Assembly: GCF_900106065.1 (NCBI RefSeq)
Contig: NZ_LT629796.1
Coordinates: 6,796,501 to 6,860,500, forward strand
DNA from: Pseudomonas mandelii
GTDB taxonomy: Bacteria > Pseudomonadota > Gammaproteobacteria > Pseudomonadales > Pseudomonadaceae
Reading direction: 5' to 3'
DNA length: 64,000 nt
The position numbers and the translations under genes were made by a program. Shown here piece after piece: positions 7,925 to 18,346 of this stretch (its first letter is position 1; each line of letters begins with the position of its first letter). The notes beneath the pieces were generated by a model. The model was not told the DNA's origin. It saw only the letters and a program-made list of their open reading frames with translations, and made no database searches.

Positions 7925-8173
7925 ATGACACCCAACGCCGAGTATTACAAACCGACCGCCGAATACGCTGACAAGCTGATCAGCCAGATCGGTCAGACGC
8001 CGTCCTGGATCGCCAAGCGCATTGGCGTCACCGACAAACGAATCCGTTACATCCTCGACGGCGAACGCACCGTCAAAGGCGAGACCACGCCGATCCAGAT
8101 GACCTACCCCGAGCAGTTTGCCCTCGAGTGCCTGGCGGCTGCGGCCAAGGCCAGCAAGAAGCAATCTTCGTAA
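7925..8173 (+). CDS. Small helix-turn-helix-like protein
   Basis: An 82-residue protein whose middle (about residues 24-48, TPSWIAKRIGVTDKRIRYILDG) looks like an XRE/Cro-type helix-turn-helix: a turn at RIGVT followed by a recognition helix. No ligand or oligomerisation domain is present. An AAAGG ribosome-binding site precedes the ATG. It is followed after 22 bases by the next small gene, so the two may be co-transcribed. Role unknown; DNA binding is inferred from shape alone. Confidence 0.7.
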   Translation: MTPNAEYYKPTAEYADKLISQIGQTPSWIAKRIGVTDKRIRYILDGERTVKGETTPIQMTYPEQFALECLAAAAKASKKQSS

Positions 8174-8195
8174 ACCCGGGCCTCAAGGAGCGACC

Positions 8196-8525
8196 ATGGC
8201 GGCAACCGAACAGCAACACGAGAAAGCGCTGAAGAAGTTTCTCGATGAGCGTCCTGAGCTGCGCAATGAGCTCGACAACCTCAACCCGCTGTTGGCCCAG
8301 GCCAAAGGCGAGACCGCGGCGCAATATCGTGACGAGCGCTTGCATGAGGCCTTCGAGGCCGAAGCCGAGCGCCTGGGTCTGTTTGCCTGGGAGCTGACAT
8401 TGCAATTGACCGCCGTGACGCCTGAAGACTACGATTCTCAGCGTCTTGAAGTGCACAAGGAAGTGGCCGAGATGGCCGGTATGGACTGGCTGGAGTATTG
8501 CGAACTACATGGATTGATCAAGTGA
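8196..8525 (+). CDS. Conserved hypothetical protein (possibly DUF6388)
   Basis: A 109-residue acidic, helix-rich protein without cysteine-pair, membrane or signal features. The start at 8196 has AAGGAG eight bases upstream; the longer frame from 8118 overlaps the preceding gene and is rejected. It resembles a Pseudomonas family I remember as DUF6388, but I cannot check this. The position after a small HTH-type gene suggests a shared transcript. Confidence 0.7.
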   Translation: MAATEQQHEKALKKFLDERPELRNELDNLNPLLAQAKGETAAQYRDERLHEAFEAEAERLGLFAWELTLQLTAVTPEDYDSQRLEVHKEVAEMAGMDWLEYCELHGLIK

Positions 8526-8560
8526 CCCTGATGGTCGCTGCCTGAGGACGACTTTCGCCG

Positions 8561-9265
8561 ATGTTGCCATCCCTCTCGACTTCTCGCGCCAGCCCGGGCC
8601 ATCTTCATATCCAGAAATGGCGCGGACGCATCGGCATGGTGCTGGTGGCCGCGCTCTCGGTGCTCGCCGGCATGACTGACGCCATCGGCTTCATGGCCAG
8701 CGGCGACTTTGTCTCCTTCATGAGCGGCAACACCACCCGCCTCGCCGTGGCCATCAGCGACGGCGATCTCGGGCTGACCCTGCGCCTGCTGATTCTCGTG
8801 ACCACCTTCATTGTCGGCAACGCCTTGGGCATTGTTGTCAGCCGCCTCGGTGGCCGCCGGGCGCTGCCCTTGCTGCTGGGCATCGCAATGCTGCTCTGCG
8901 GCGCCGCGGCCTGGCCTTTTGACGAACAATTACCGGCACTGCTGGCGACAATCATCGCCATGGGCATGCTCAACGCGGCGGTGGAGGAAGTGAACGGCTT
9001 GCCGGTCGGCCTCACTTACGTCACCGGCGCCCTGTCGCGCTTCGGGCGTGGGCTGGGGCGCCGGATGCTCGGTGAGCGGCGTAATGGCTGGCGGGTTCAG
9101 TTGATTCCCTGGACGGGGATGTTTGCCGGTGCCGTGCTCGGCGCGGTGCTGGAACACCACCTTGGGCTCAAGGCGTTGTTTGTCAGCGGGTTGCTGGCGG
9201 GCGCGATTGGATTGCTGTCGCTGAAGATTCCGCGGCGATGGCAGTTGGGGTATATGCCGCGTTGA
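8561..9265 (+). CDS. YoaK/DUF1275 family membrane protein
   Basis: Inner-membrane protein of 234 residues with about six hydrophobic segments. Family marks are visible: AGMTDAIGFMASGDFVSFMSGNTTRLA at about residues 36-63, and the small-residue-rich GLPVGLTYVTGALSRFGRGL at about 145-165. The biochemical activity of the family is not known. It stands alone before a REP pair. Confidence 0.87.
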   Translation: MLPSLSTSRASPGHLHIQKWRGRIGMVLVAALSVLAGMTDAIGFMASGDFVSFMSGNTTRLAVAISDGDLGLTLRLLILVTTFIVGNALGIVVSRLGGRRALPLLLGIAMLLCGAAAWPFDEQLPALLATIIAMGMLNAAVEEVNGLPVGLTYVTGALSRFGRGLGRRMLGERRNGWRVQLIPWTGMFAGAVLGAVLEHHLGLKALFVSGLLAGAIGLLSLKIPRRWQLGYMPR

Positions 9266-9300
9266 GCGGGTTATCACGTTCCGAATTGATGTCGCCTGAC

Positions 9301-9406
9301 AGACCGCTATCGCGAGCAGGCTCGCTCCCACAGGGTTCTGTGGTGGATTTCAGTGTCATGCACCACCAAATACCTTGCAGTAGCGAGCCTGCTCGCGATG
9401 GCCGCG
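9301..9406. repeat. REP doublet (GAGCCTGCTCGCGAT type)
   Basis: Two inverted copies of the palindrome (CTATCGCGAGCAGGCTCGCTCCCACAG at 9307, and its inverse AGCGAGCCTGCTCGCGATGG near 9381) separated by about 45 bases. Placed between yoaK-like gene and tusD, both on the plus strand. Confidence 0.85.
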
Positions 9407-9487
9407 ACTCGGTCTACGAGTAAACCCCCTTCGCCGCACTCGCGATAAAGCTTTATCATGACCGCAGTTTTGCTGATCGAGTCCGTC

Positions 9488-9880
9488 ATGAAGTTCGCCA
9501 TCGCGCTGTTTTCCGCCGCCCATGCGCCCTCCTCGCGCCGTGCCTTGCTGTTTGCCCAGGCAGCGCTGACCGGCGGGCATGAGATTGTCCGGCTGTTTTT
9601 CTATCAGGACGGCGTCTACAACGCCTCCGGCAGCGTGGTCACGCCGCAGGATGAGCAGGACCTGCCCAAGCAATGGCGCGCCTTTGTCACCGAGCATCAG
9701 CTGGATGGCGTCGTGTGCATTGCCGCCGCCCTGCGCCGTGGCGTGTTGAACGCAGAGGAAGCCGGACGCTATCAGCGTGACGCCGTTGCCGTGGGCGCGC
9801 CGTGGGAATTGTCCGGCCTCGGCCAGTTGCATGACGCGGTGCAAGACGCTGACCGCCTGATCTGTTTCGGAGGCGCGTGA
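9488..9880 (+). CDS. tusD: Sulfurtransferase complex subunit TusD
   Basis: Subunit of the TusBCD heterohexamer, which passes persulfide sulfur from TusA to TusE for 2-thiolation of tRNA wobble uridine. The 130-residue protein carries the catalytic cysteine at 77 in VVCIAAALRRGV, matching E. coli TusD. The start at 9488 gives the usual family length; an upstream in-frame ATG at 9458 would add ten residues. First gene of a tight run tusD-tusC-tusB-tusE-trpD2. Confidence 0.93.
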   Translation: MKFAIALFSAAHAPSSRRALLFAQAALTGGHEIVRLFFYQDGVYNASGSVVTPQDEQDLPKQWRAFVTEHQLDGVVCIAAALRRGVLNAEEAGRYQRDAVAVGAPWELSGLGQLHDAVQDADRLICFGGA

Positions 9881-9881
9881 G

Positions 9882-10244
9882 ATGGCTAAATCCTTGTTGA
9901 TTATCAGCCGCCAGGCCCCGTGGTCCGGGCCGAACGCTCGGGAAGCGCTGGACATCGTGCTGGCTGGTGGCGCGTTCGACCTGCCGATTGGCTTGCTGTT
10001 TCTCGATGACGGGGTGTTCCAGCTCGCTGCGAAACAGGACGCCAAGGCCCTGCAACAAAAAGACCTGAGCGCCAACCTGCAAGCGTTGCCGATGTTCGGT
10101 GTGGAAGACCTGTATGTCTGTGGCCACAGCGCTGCCGAACGAGGTCTGGACCTCAACGGTCGGTCGCTTGAAGAAGCCCGGGTGCTGGCCACCCAGGAAA
10201 TCACCGCACTTATTGACCGTTACGACCAGGTGATCACCCTCTGA
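9882..10244 (+). CDS. tusC: Sulfurtransferase complex subunit TusC
   Basis: Structural subunit of TusBCD (DsrF-like fold), 120 residues. MAKSLLIISRQAPWSGPNAREALD at the N-terminus is typical of the family. It starts one base after the tusD stop codon and its stop overlaps the tusB start. Confidence 0.92.
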   Translation: MAKSLLIISRQAPWSGPNAREALDIVLAGGAFDLPIGLLFLDDGVFQLAAKQDAKALQQKDLSANLQALPMFGVEDLYVCGHSAAERGLDLNGRSLEEARVLATQEITALIDRYDQVITL

Positions 10245-10537
10245 TGTCGACTTTGCATGTGTTGTCTCATTCCCCGTTCGGCGATGACCGCCTGACCAGT
10301 TGCCTGCGCGTGATCGGCACAAACGACGCGTTGCTGCTGACCGGCGACGCCGTCTATGCGTTGCAACCGGGCACCGCGCCGTTCAACGCGCTGAATGCCC
10401 GCCCGTTGAAACTGTTCGTACTGGCCGAAGACGCCCAGGCCCGTGCGTTGGCGGTTCCTGACGCGGCCAAAGCCATTGATTACCCCGCCTTCGTCGAGTT
10501 GTCGATTCACTACGACAAGGTGAACAGTTGGCTATGA
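10244..10537 (+). CDS. tusB: Sulfurtransferase complex subunit TusB
   Basis: Third subunit of the TusBCD complex (DsrH-like), 97 residues. MSTLHVLSHSPFGDDRLTSCLR and the LLLTGDAVYAL segment are family marks. It overlaps tusC by one base and tusE by four, which implies translational coupling. Confidence 0.92.
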   Translation: MSTLHVLSHSPFGDDRLTSCLRVIGTNDALLLTGDAVYALQPGTAPFNALNARPLKLFVLAEDAQARALAVPDAAKAIDYPAFVELSIHYDKVNSWL

Positions 10538-10869
10538 ATTCCCTGACAGTCGGCGCACGCGCCATCGAGTTGGACAAGGACGGTTTCCTGGTCGAACTGA
10601 GTGACTGGTCGAGCGAGGTGGCCAGCGCCCTCGCCGCCGCCGAAGACATCCAGTTGAGCCCGGAGCACTGGGAAATCCTCGAATTGCTCCGCAACTTCTA
10701 CGCCGAATTCCAGCTATCCCCGGCCACCCGACCGCTGATCAAGTACACCGCGTTGAAGCTCGGCCCGGAAAAAGGCAACAGCCTGCACCTCAACCGACTG
10801 TTCAAAGGCACCCCTGCCAAACTCGCCGCAAAACTGGCGGGCCTGCCCAAACCGACGAATTGCTTATGA
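10534..10869 (+). CDS. tusE: Sulfur relay protein TusE (DsrC family)
   Basis: Accepts sulfur from TusD on its penultimate cysteine and presents it to MnmA. The 111-residue protein ends GLPKPTNCL, with the reactive Cys110 next to last as required. The ATG at 10534 is chosen; a TTG two codons earlier is less likely. In this window the acceptor enzyme MnmA is encoded at 32 kb. Confidence 0.94.
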   Translation: MNSLTVGARAIELDKDGFLVELSDWSSEVASALAAAEDIQLSPEHWEILELLRNFYAEFQLSPATRPLIKYTALKLGPEKGNSLHLNRLFKGTPAKLAAKLAGLPKPTNCL

Positions 10870-11867
10870 CTGACTTTCCAGCGCTGACCCTCGAAACCCC
10901 CGCCGAACATCCGTTCGCCCAGTTCGTGCGGATCCTCGGCAAAGGCAAGCGCGGTGCCCGCGACCTGACCCGGGCCGAAGCGCGTGAAGCCATGGGCATG
11001 GTGCTCGACGACAAAGTCGAGGACACCCAGCTCGGCGCGTTCCTGATGCTGTTGCGGCACAAGGAAGAAAGCGCCGAGGAAATGGCCGGTTTCACCGAGG
11101 CCCTGCGCGAACGGTTGAATCCGCCAGCCCTGGCGGTAGACCTGGACTGGCCGACGTACGCAGGCAAGAAGCGTCACCTGCCGTGGTACCTGCTGGCGGC
11201 CAAATGCCTGGCGCAAAACGGCGTGCGCATCTTCATGCACGGCGCTGGCGCCCATACGGCCGGCCGGCTCTACAGCGAACAACTGCTGGAAGGGTTGAAC
11301 ATCCCGTTGTGCCGCGACTGGCAACAGGTCGGCTCGGCGCTCGATAACGGCGGCCTGGCGTTTATGCCGCTGGTGGATTGGGCACCGCAGTTGCAGCGCA
11401 TGATCGACCTGCGCAACACCTTGGGCCTGCGTTCGCCGATCCACTCCCTCACCCGCATTCTCAACCCGTTGGGTGCTCGCTGCGGCCTGCAAAGCATTTT
11501 CCACCCGGGTTACCAGGCGGTGCATCGCGATGCCAGCGGCTTGCTCGGCGACACCGCGATTGTGGTCAAGGGCGACGGTGGCGAAATCGAGATCAACCCG
11601 GATGCCGACAGCCACCTGTACGGCACCACCGGCGGCGAAAGCTGGGACGAGGAATGGCCGCAGTTGTCGAGTCAACGCCACGTCAAACCCGCCTCGCTCG
11701 ATCCTGAACATTTGAAAGCCGTCTGGCGCGGTGACGTGGTCGACAGCTACCCGCAAATGGCCTTGATCTCGACCATGGCCCTCGCATTGCGTGGCCTCGG
11801 TCAGACCCGAGAACACGCCTTCGAAACGGCGCAGCAGTATTGGGACGCTCGGGACAGATCGATTTAA
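10866..11867 (+). CDS. ybiB: Glycosyltransferase-fold protein TrpD2/YbiB
   Basis: A 333-residue homologue of anthranilate phosphoribosyltransferase that, in the E. coli YbiB family, binds single-stranded nucleic acid rather than making tryptophan. The N-terminal helical domain (FVRILGKGKRGARDLTRAEA, then LGAFLMLLRHKEESAEEMAGF) is that of the TrpD fold; the glycine loop expected of true TrpD is replaced around HGAGAHTAGRL. The ATG overlaps the tusE stop (ATGA), making it the last gene of the tus operon; a nucleic-acid role beside tRNA-modification genes would fit. Confidence 0.88.
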   Translation: MTDFPALTLETPAEHPFAQFVRILGKGKRGARDLTRAEAREAMGMVLDDKVEDTQLGAFLMLLRHKEESAEEMAGFTEALRERLNPPALAVDLDWPTYAGKKRHLPWYLLAAKCLAQNGVRIFMHGAGAHTAGRLYSEQLLEGLNIPLCRDWQQVGSALDNGGLAFMPLVDWAPQLQRMIDLRNTLGLRSPIHSLTRILNPLGARCGLQSIFHPGYQAVHRDASGLLGDTAIVVKGDGGEIEINPDADSHLYGTTGGESWDEEWPQLSSQRHVKPASLDPEHLKAVWRGDVVDSYPQMALISTMALALRGLGQTREHAFETAQQYWDARDRSI

Positions 11868-11918
11868 CCGATCATAACCCTCGAACCTTTGCGCTATTTA
11901 ATCGAACCTATATGAATA

Positions 11919-11951
11919 GACTCCTCTCCAACGCTTATTGATTGAGGAGTC
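11919..11951 (+). promoter_or_regulatory. Inverted repeat covering the ribosome-binding site of the quinone reductase gene
   Basis: GACTCCTC (11919-11926) and GAGGAGTC (11944-11951) form a perfect 8-bp inverted repeat with a 17-base spacer. The right arm is the Shine-Dalgarno sequence of the ATG at 11958. A possible promoter (TTGCGC 11889, TATGAA 11911) would start transcription near the left arm, so it could act as RNA hairpin or as an operator. Confidence 0.5.
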
Positions 11952-11957
11952 TTGAAC

Positions 11958-12959
11958 ATGGGTTTGTTAGTTGAAGGTCGCTGGCAGGACCAGTGGTACG
12001 AAAGCAGCAAGGACGGCGCGTTCCAGCGCGAACAGGCGCAACGTCGCAACTGGCTGACCGCCGACGGCAAGCCCGGCCCGACGGGCGTCGGTGGCTTTGC
12101 AGCCGAAGCTGGCCGCTATCACCTTTATGTATCCCTCGCCTGTCCGTGGGCGCATCGCACGCTGATCCTGCGCAAACTCAAAGGCCTCGAAAACCTGATC
12201 GACGTCTCGGTGGTCAGCTGGTTGATGTTGGAAAACGGCTGGACCTTCGACCAGAACCTGGGCTCGACCGGCGACAAACTCGATCATTTCGATTTCATGC
12301 ACCAGCGCTACACCGCCGATACCGCCGACTACACCGGCCGCGTCACCGTGCCGGTGCTCTGGGACAAACAGCAAAACCGCATCGTCAACAATGAATCAGC
12401 GGAGATCATCCGCATGTTCAACGGCGCCTTCGATGACCTGACCGGCAATGACCTGGATTTCTACCCGGCCCCCCTGCGCGGCGAGATCGATGCGTTGAAT
12501 GAGCGGATTTATCCGGCCGTGAACAACGGCGTTTATCGCGCAGGGTTTGCCACGTCACAGCAGGCGTATGAAGAAGCGTTTGATGATGTGTTTGCCGAAC
12601 TGGATCGATTGGAGCAACTGCTGGGCGCCAACCGTTACCTGGCCGGCGAGTACCTGACCGAAGCGGATATTCGGCTGCTCACCACGCTGATTCGCTTTGA
12701 TGCGGTGTATCACGGCCACTTCAAGTGCAACCTGCGGCGGATTGCCGATTATCCGAATCTGTCGAACTGGCTGCGGGAGATTTACCAATGGCCGGGCGTT
12801 GCCGAGACGGTGGATTTTCAGCACATCAAAAATCATTACTACGGCAGCCACAAGACCATCAACCCGACCGGGATTGTGCCGAAAGGGCCGGCGCAGGATT
12901 TCACAGCAACCCATGATCGGGCGCGGTTGAGCGGGAAAGGGGTTTGGCGCAGGGCCTGA
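11958..12959 (+). CDS. yqjG: Glutathionyl-hydroquinone reductase
   Basis: Xi-class glutathione transferase that reduces glutathionyl-hydroquinones with glutathione. The 333-residue protein has the catalytic Cys62 in ACPWAHRTLI, the VPVLWDK / NNESAEIIRMFN glutathione-binding segments, and C-terminal HYYGSHKTINPTGIVPKGP, all typical of the YqjG/EcfG class. The ATG at 11958 follows GAGGAG by eight bases; a TTG two codons earlier is rejected. It is a single gene with its own promoter region. Confidence 0.93.
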   Translation: MGLLVEGRWQDQWYESSKDGAFQREQAQRRNWLTADGKPGPTGVGGFAAEAGRYHLYVSLACPWAHRTLILRKLKGLENLIDVSVVSWLMLENGWTFDQNLGSTGDKLDHFDFMHQRYTADTADYTGRVTVPVLWDKQQNRIVNNESAEIIRMFNGAFDDLTGNDLDFYPAPLRGEIDALNERIYPAVNNGVYRAGFATSQQAYEEAFDDVFAELDRLEQLLGANRYLAGEYLTEADIRLLTTLIRFDAVYHGHFKCNLRRIADYPNLSNWLREIYQWPGVAETVDFQHIKNHYYGSHKTINPTGIVPKGPAQDFTATHDRARLSGKGVWRRA

Positions 12960-12984
12960 GGTTTGTGCCGTTTTTGAGGCCCCC

Positions 12985-13063
12985 AATCGCTAGCAGGCTA
13001 GTTCCCACACTGGACTTGTGTTGTTCTCAAATCCCCTGTGGGAGCTAGCCTGCCAGCGATGGG
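12985..13063. repeat. REP doublet, CTAGCAGGCTAG variant
   Basis: An inverted pair (AATCGCTAGCAGGCTAGTTC and GAGCTAGCCTGCCAGCGATG) with a short centre. It is related to the GAGCCTGCTCGCGAT type but its core has CTAG instead of CTCG. Lies between convergent yqjG and cysG. Confidence 0.82.
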
Positions 13064-13093
13064 CCGGGGTCGCGCTCGACCGGCTCGGTCCGA

Positions 13094-14488
13094 TCAGACT
13101 TGCGCCTGAGCCCCTTCAAACCAGGCCAGTTTCTCGCGCAATTGCACCACTTCCCCAACGATCACCAGCGTCGGCGCATGCACTTCATGCTCCGCCACCA
13201 GTCGAGGAAGATCAGCCAGCGTGCCGGTAAATACCCGCTGATTGACCGTGGTGCCTTGCTGAATCAGCGCCGCTGGGGTGTCCGCCCCGCGACCGTGCTT
13301 GATCAGTTGCTCGCAGATGATCGGCAAGCCCACCAGCCCCATGTAAAACACCAGGGTTTGTGCCGGCGCAACCAGGTCGGCCCACGGCAAATCGGTGGAA
13401 CCGTCCTTCAAGTGCCCGGTGACAAATCGCACCGACTGCGCGTAATCGCGATGGGTCAGCGGAATCCCGGCATATGCCGCGCAACCGCTGGCGGCGGTGA
13501 TACCCGGCACGACCTGGAACGGGATGCCATGGGCCGCCAGTTCTTCGATCTCTTCACCGCCACGACCGAAGATGAACGGATCACCGCCCTTCAATCGCAC
13601 GACCCGCTTGCCTTGCTTGGCCAGGTCGACCAATTGCTGATTGATCTGGTCCTGCGGCACCGCGTGATCGGCGCGACGCTTGCCGACGTAGACCCGCTCG
13701 GCATCGCGACGGCACAGATCGAGAATCGCCGGGGCGACCAGGCGGTCGTAGAGCACCACATCGGCTTGCTGCATCAGGCGCAAGGCACGGAAGGTCAGCA
13801 AGTCAGGATCACCGGGGCCCGCGCCCACCAAATACACTTCACCGGTGGCGACCGGCGCTTCGCCATTGATCTTCGCCAGCATCAGGCGTTCGGCTTCAGC
13901 ACCCTGCCCGGCCAGTTGCCGGTCGGCAATCGGCCCCTGGAACACATCCTCCCAGAATGCCCGACGCTGCTGCACGTCCGGGAACAGGCGTTTGACCTGG
14001 CTGCGAAAACGCGCCGCCAGACCGGCCAATTGACCGTAGGTGGACGGAATCCAGGTTTCCAGTTTGGCGCGGATCAGCCGCGCCAGCACCGGCGCATCGC
14101 CGCCGCTGGACACCGCAATGATCAAGGGAGAACGGTCGACGATCGCCGGGAAGATCACGCTGCACAAGGCCGGCGCATCCACCACATTGACCGGCACGCA
14201 ACGCCGATGGGAATCAGCGGAAACTTGCGCGTTCAGCGGTTCGTCGTCGGTGGCGGCGATGACCAGCCCGCAACCGTCCAGGTCCGCTTCAACGTAGCCC
14301 CGTAACAGGCACTCGCCGCCGCTGCCGACAACCAGCTCGCGCAGTTGCGGTTCGATTTCAGGTGCGACCACCCGCAGCAGCGCACCGGCTTCGGCCAGCA
14401 GGCGGGATTTGCGCAAGGCAATCTCCCCCCCACCAACGACCAACACACGACTGCCGCGAAGGTTATGGAACAGCGGCAGATAGTCCAT
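13094..14488 (-). CDS. cysG: Siroheme synthase (fused CysG)
   Basis: Trifunctional enzyme making siroheme from uroporphyrinogen III, needed by sulfite and nitrite reductases. The 464-residue protein has an N-terminal NAD-dependent dehydrogenase/ferrochelatase half ([13 protein letters not shown] at about 15, then [18 protein letters not shown]), and a C-terminal SAM-dependent methyltransferase half ([15 protein letters not shown] at about 218, [38 protein letters not shown]). It begins one base after the serS stop codon, so it is coupled to serS. Confidence 0.96.
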   Translation of the reverse strand: MDYLPLFHNLRGSRVLVVGGGEIALRKSRLLAEAGALLRVVAPEIEPQLRELVVGSGGECLLRGYVEADLDGCGLVIAATDDEPLNAQVSADSHRRCVPVNVVDAPALCSVIFPAIVDRSPLIIAVSSGGDAPVLARLIRAKLETWIPSTYGQLAGLAARFRSQVKRLFPDVQQRRAFWEDVFQGPIADRQLAGQGAEAERLMLAKINGEAPVATGEVYLVGAGPGDPDLLTFRALRLMQQADVVLYDRLVAPAILDLCRRDAERVYVGKRRADHAVPQDQINQQLVDLAKQGKRVVRLKGGDPFIFGRGGEEIEELAAHGIPFQVVPGITAASGCAAYAGIPLTHRDYAQSVRFVTGHLKDGSTDLPWADLVAPAQTLVFYMGLVGLPIICEQLIKHGRGADTPAALIQQGTTVNQRVFTGTLADLPRLVAEHEVHAPTLVIVGEVVQLREKLAWFEGAQAQV

Positions 14489-15781
<1,293 letters not shown>

Positions 15782-15784
15782 TTA

Positions 15785-16159
15785 TCAAAGTTTGGTCAAG
15801 GACAGGCCAGCCCAGGTGGCGAGCAGCCCGCCGAATACGCTGATGGCAGCATAGCCCAGGGCCAGCGGCATTTGCCCGGTTTCGAGCAGGCGCACCGTAT
15901 CCAGTGAAAAGGATGAAAAAGTCGTCAGCCCCCCGAGGAAGCCGACCATCAACCCGGCGCGCACCTCGATCGGCACCTCCGGGCGTAGTAAAAACAGACC
16001 GTATAGAACGCCGATCAGCAAACAGCCGACGATATTAACGGCCAGCGTCGCGGTATAGAAGTGCCGCGGCCAATTAGCGTTGACCCAATTACCGGTGGCA
16101 AAGCGCAACAGAGTCCCGGCGACACCGCCAACGGAGACCGCAATAACCAAAGGAATCAC
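15785..16159 (-). CDS. crcB: Fluoride-specific channel CrcB/Fluc
   Basis: Small inner-membrane protein of 124 residues with four predicted transmembrane helices, exporting fluoride as an antiparallel dimer. The [14 protein letters not shown] motif at about residues 74-87 carries the phenylalanine box and the central sodium-site threonine region. It starts with GTG immediately after the rarA stop codon. No fluoride riboswitch is possible between them, because the genes abut. Confidence 0.94.
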   Translation of the reverse strand: MIPLVIAVSVGGVAGTLLRFATGNWVNANWPRHFYTATLAVNIVGCLLIGVLYGLFLLRPEVPIEVRAGLMVGFLGGLTTFSSFSLDTVRLLETGQMPLALGYAAISVFGGLLATWAGLSLTKL

Positions 16160-17482
16160 TTATTTTCTCCGCTGCCGGGGGCTTAGACGGTCAAGTTGTG
16201 CAAGGTGATTGAGCTTTTCGCCGATCTTCAGCTCCAGGCCGCGAGGCACAGGCTGATAGAACGGTTGCGGCTCGAGTTCTTCCGGGAAATAGTCTTCGCC
16301 AGCGGCATAGGCGTCCGGCTCATCGTGGGCATAACGGTATTCATCGCCGTAACCCAATTGCTTCATCAGCTTGGTCGGTGCGTTGCGCAAATGCAGCGGC
16401 ACTTCCAGCGAACCGTGTTCGGTGGCGCTGCGCATGGCGGCCTTGAACCCCATGTACACCGCGTTGCTTTTCGGCGCGCAAGCCAGATAAGTGATGGCCT
16501 GGGCCACCGCCAACTCGCCTTCAGGGCTGCCGAGGCGCTCCTGCACTTCCCACGCCGCCAGGCACAGGCTCAGGGCCCGCGGGTCAGCGTTGCCGATGTC
16601 TTCGCTGGCCATGCGCACCACGCGCCGGGCCAGGTACAGCGGATCGCAACCGCCGTCGATCATCCGCGCGAACCAGTACAACGCGCCGTCGGGATTGGAG
16701 CCGCGCACCGATTTATGCAGTGCGGAAATCTGGTCGTAGAACGCTTCGCCGCCCTTGTCGAAACGACGGCGGGTATCGCCGAGCAGACTTTGCAGCAGAT
16801 CGATGCCGATCTCGCTGTTGTCTTCTGCCAGGTCCGAAGCGTTTTCCAGCAGGTTCAGCAGCCGCCGGCCATCGCCATCGGCAGCCGACAGGAGCATCTG
16901 GAAGCCTTCATCGCTGAGGGTCAGCTGGCGCTTGCCCAGGCCACGCTCTTCGGTCAGCGCCCGATGCACCAGTTTGCGCAGGGCCGCTTCGTCGAGGCTT
17001 TTGAGCACGTAAACGCGTGCCCGGGAGAGCAACGCGTTGTTGAGTTCGAAGGAAGGGTTTTCCGTGGTTGCGCCGATGAAAATCAGCGTGCCGTCTTCAA
17101 CATACGGCAGGAATGCATCCTGCTGCGACTTGTTGAAGCGATGCACTTCATCGACGAACAGGATGGTGCGCTTGCCGTACTGGCCGGCCTGCTGCTTGGC
17201 GATTTCCACCGACTGACGGATTTCCTTCACGCCAGCCAGTACCGCCGAGACCGTTTCAAAGTGCGCATCCGAGACTTCCGCGAGCAACCGCGCCAGGGTG
17301 GTTTTGCCCACGCCCGGCGGGCCCCAGAAAATCATCGAGTGCAGGGCACCCTGCTCCAGGGCTTCGCGCAAAGGCTTGCCGCGAGCCAGCAGGTGTTCCT
17401 GACCGACGTACTCGTCCAGATTGGCTGCGCGCAAGCGGGCGGCCAAGGGTTGAGCGATCGGGGCACTGCGAAACAGGTCCAT
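16160..17482 (-). CDS. rarA: Replication-associated recombination protein RarA (MgsA)
   Basis: AAA+ ATPase of the clamp-loader family that acts at stalled replication forks. The 440-residue protein has Walker [13 protein letters not shown] near residue 55, Walker [12 protein letters not shown] near 108, sensor 1 [13 protein letters not shown], and arginine finger [10 protein letters not shown]. The ATG at 17482 is used; a GTG one codon before is also possible. lolA and ftsK lie upstream on the same strand, separated by a REP pair. Confidence 0.95.
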   Translation of the reverse strand: MDLFRSAPIAQPLAARLRAANLDEYVGQEHLLARGKPLREALEQGALHSMIFWGPPGVGKTTLARLLAEVSDAHFETVSAVLAGVKEIRQSVEIAKQQAGQYGKRTILFVDEVHRFNKSQQDAFLPYVEDGTLIFIGATTENPSFELNNALLSRARVYVLKSLDEAALRKLVHRALTEERGLGKRQLTLSDEGFQMLLSAADGDGRRLLNLLENASDLAEDNSEIGIDLLQSLLGDTRRRFDKGGEAFYDQISALHKSVRGSNPDGALYWFARMIDGGCDPLYLARRVVRMASEDIGNADPRALSLCLAAWEVQERLGSPEGELAVAQAITYLACAPKSNAVYMGFKAAMRSATEHGSLEVPLHLRNAPTKLMKQLGYGDEYRYAHDEPDAYAAGEDYFPEELEPQPFYQPVPRGLELKIGEKLNHLAQLDRLSPRQRRK

Positions 17483-17534
17483 CACGTGCGGTTGAAACCT
17501 CGCTTTATTACGCAGTTCTCAAGTCTGGCGAAAT

Positions 17535-17629
17535 CCTGTGGCGAGGGAGCTTGCTCCCGCTGGACTGCGCAGCGGTCCCATTTCGGGGGGCGCTTCGCGC
17601 CTCAAGCGGGAGCAAGCTCCCTCACCACA
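17535..17629. repeat. REP doublet (GTGGCGAGGGAGCTTGCTCCC type)
   Basis: Inverted copies CCTGTGGCGAGGGAGCTTGC and GCAAGCTCCCTCACCACAC flank a GC-rich centre that also contains AGCGGTCCC and GGGGCGCTTCGC. It sits between lolA and rarA, inside a run of same-strand genes, where it could stabilise or end the lolA transcript. Confidence 0.87.
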
Positions 17630-17656
17630 CAAGCCAGCTCCAACAGGTTTTGCGTC

Positions 17657-18280
17657 TTACTCTTGAATGACGTCGGCACCCTTGGGAATGTCGAACTTGA
17701 ACTTGGACGCCGGGATCGGCTCGTTGGCCTTCACGCCGGTGAACAGGATATTGGTGCGCTGACCGACGCTGTCGATCAGTTGCATGTCATTGACCAGGCC
17801 ATTGCGGAACGACAGGCGCAGGCTGTCGAACAGGGTGTCCTTGGTTTTCGGTTTCAAGGTGAAGTCGATCACGCCGCCGGCTTCCTTGGCGCTGATGTCA
17901 AAGCTCTGGCTGATCTTGGACACGTCGCCAGACAGCAGCAGCGCAGGTGTCTGGGTCAGGCGCTGGTCAAGGGTCTTGATGGTGACCTGTTCCAGGTCCG
18001 GGTCCCAAAGGGACACCTTCTTGCCATCGGAAACCATCAATTGCTCTTGCGGTGCGTCGGTATGCCAGTAGAACAGGCCAGGACGCTGCAGGGACATTTG
18101 CCCGGCCGTTTCCTGCAACTGGGTGCCGCTGCCATCCAGCGTCAGCTGAGAGAAGCGCGCAGTCAGGGTCTGGGATTTTTCCAGCAGTTGGGTCAGACGC
18201 GCCACGTCCTTGTCATCGGCGTGGGCCGAGAGCGTGGTCAAAGCCAGTACCGGCAGCAACAGCATGCGGATAAGACGCAT
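17657..18280 (-). CDS. lolA: Outer-membrane lipoprotein carrier LolA
   Basis: Periplasmic chaperone that carries lipoproteins from the LolCDE transporter to LolB. The 207-residue precursor starts with the signal peptide [21 protein letters not shown]. The mature part has LTARFSQLT...[22 protein letters not shown], typical of LolA. The start at 18280 is chosen because GAGGACTCCC lies upstream; an ATG four codons earlier has none. It follows ftsK after 66 bases, as in other gammaproteobacteria. Confidence 0.94.
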   Translation of the reverse strand: MRLIRMLLLPVLALTTLSAHADDKDVARLTQLLEKSQTLTARFSQLTLDGSGTQLQETAGQMSLQRPGLFYWHTDAPQEQLMVSDGKKVSLWDPDLEQVTIKTLDQRLTQTPALLLSGDVSKISQSFDISAKEAGGVIDFTLKPKTKDTLFDSLRLSFRNGLVNDMQLIDSVGQRTNILFTGVKANEPIPASKFKFDIPKGADVIQE

Positions 18281-18346
18281 GGGAGTCCTCATAACATTCG
18301 TGGGAGTTCGGGTGGCGCATCACTGCGCCATCCTTTCAAAATCAAA

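Noticed and set aside
16159..16160. Fluoride riboswitch before crcB
   Set aside because: rarA and crcB abut with no intergenic base, so there is no room for the riboswitch fold.
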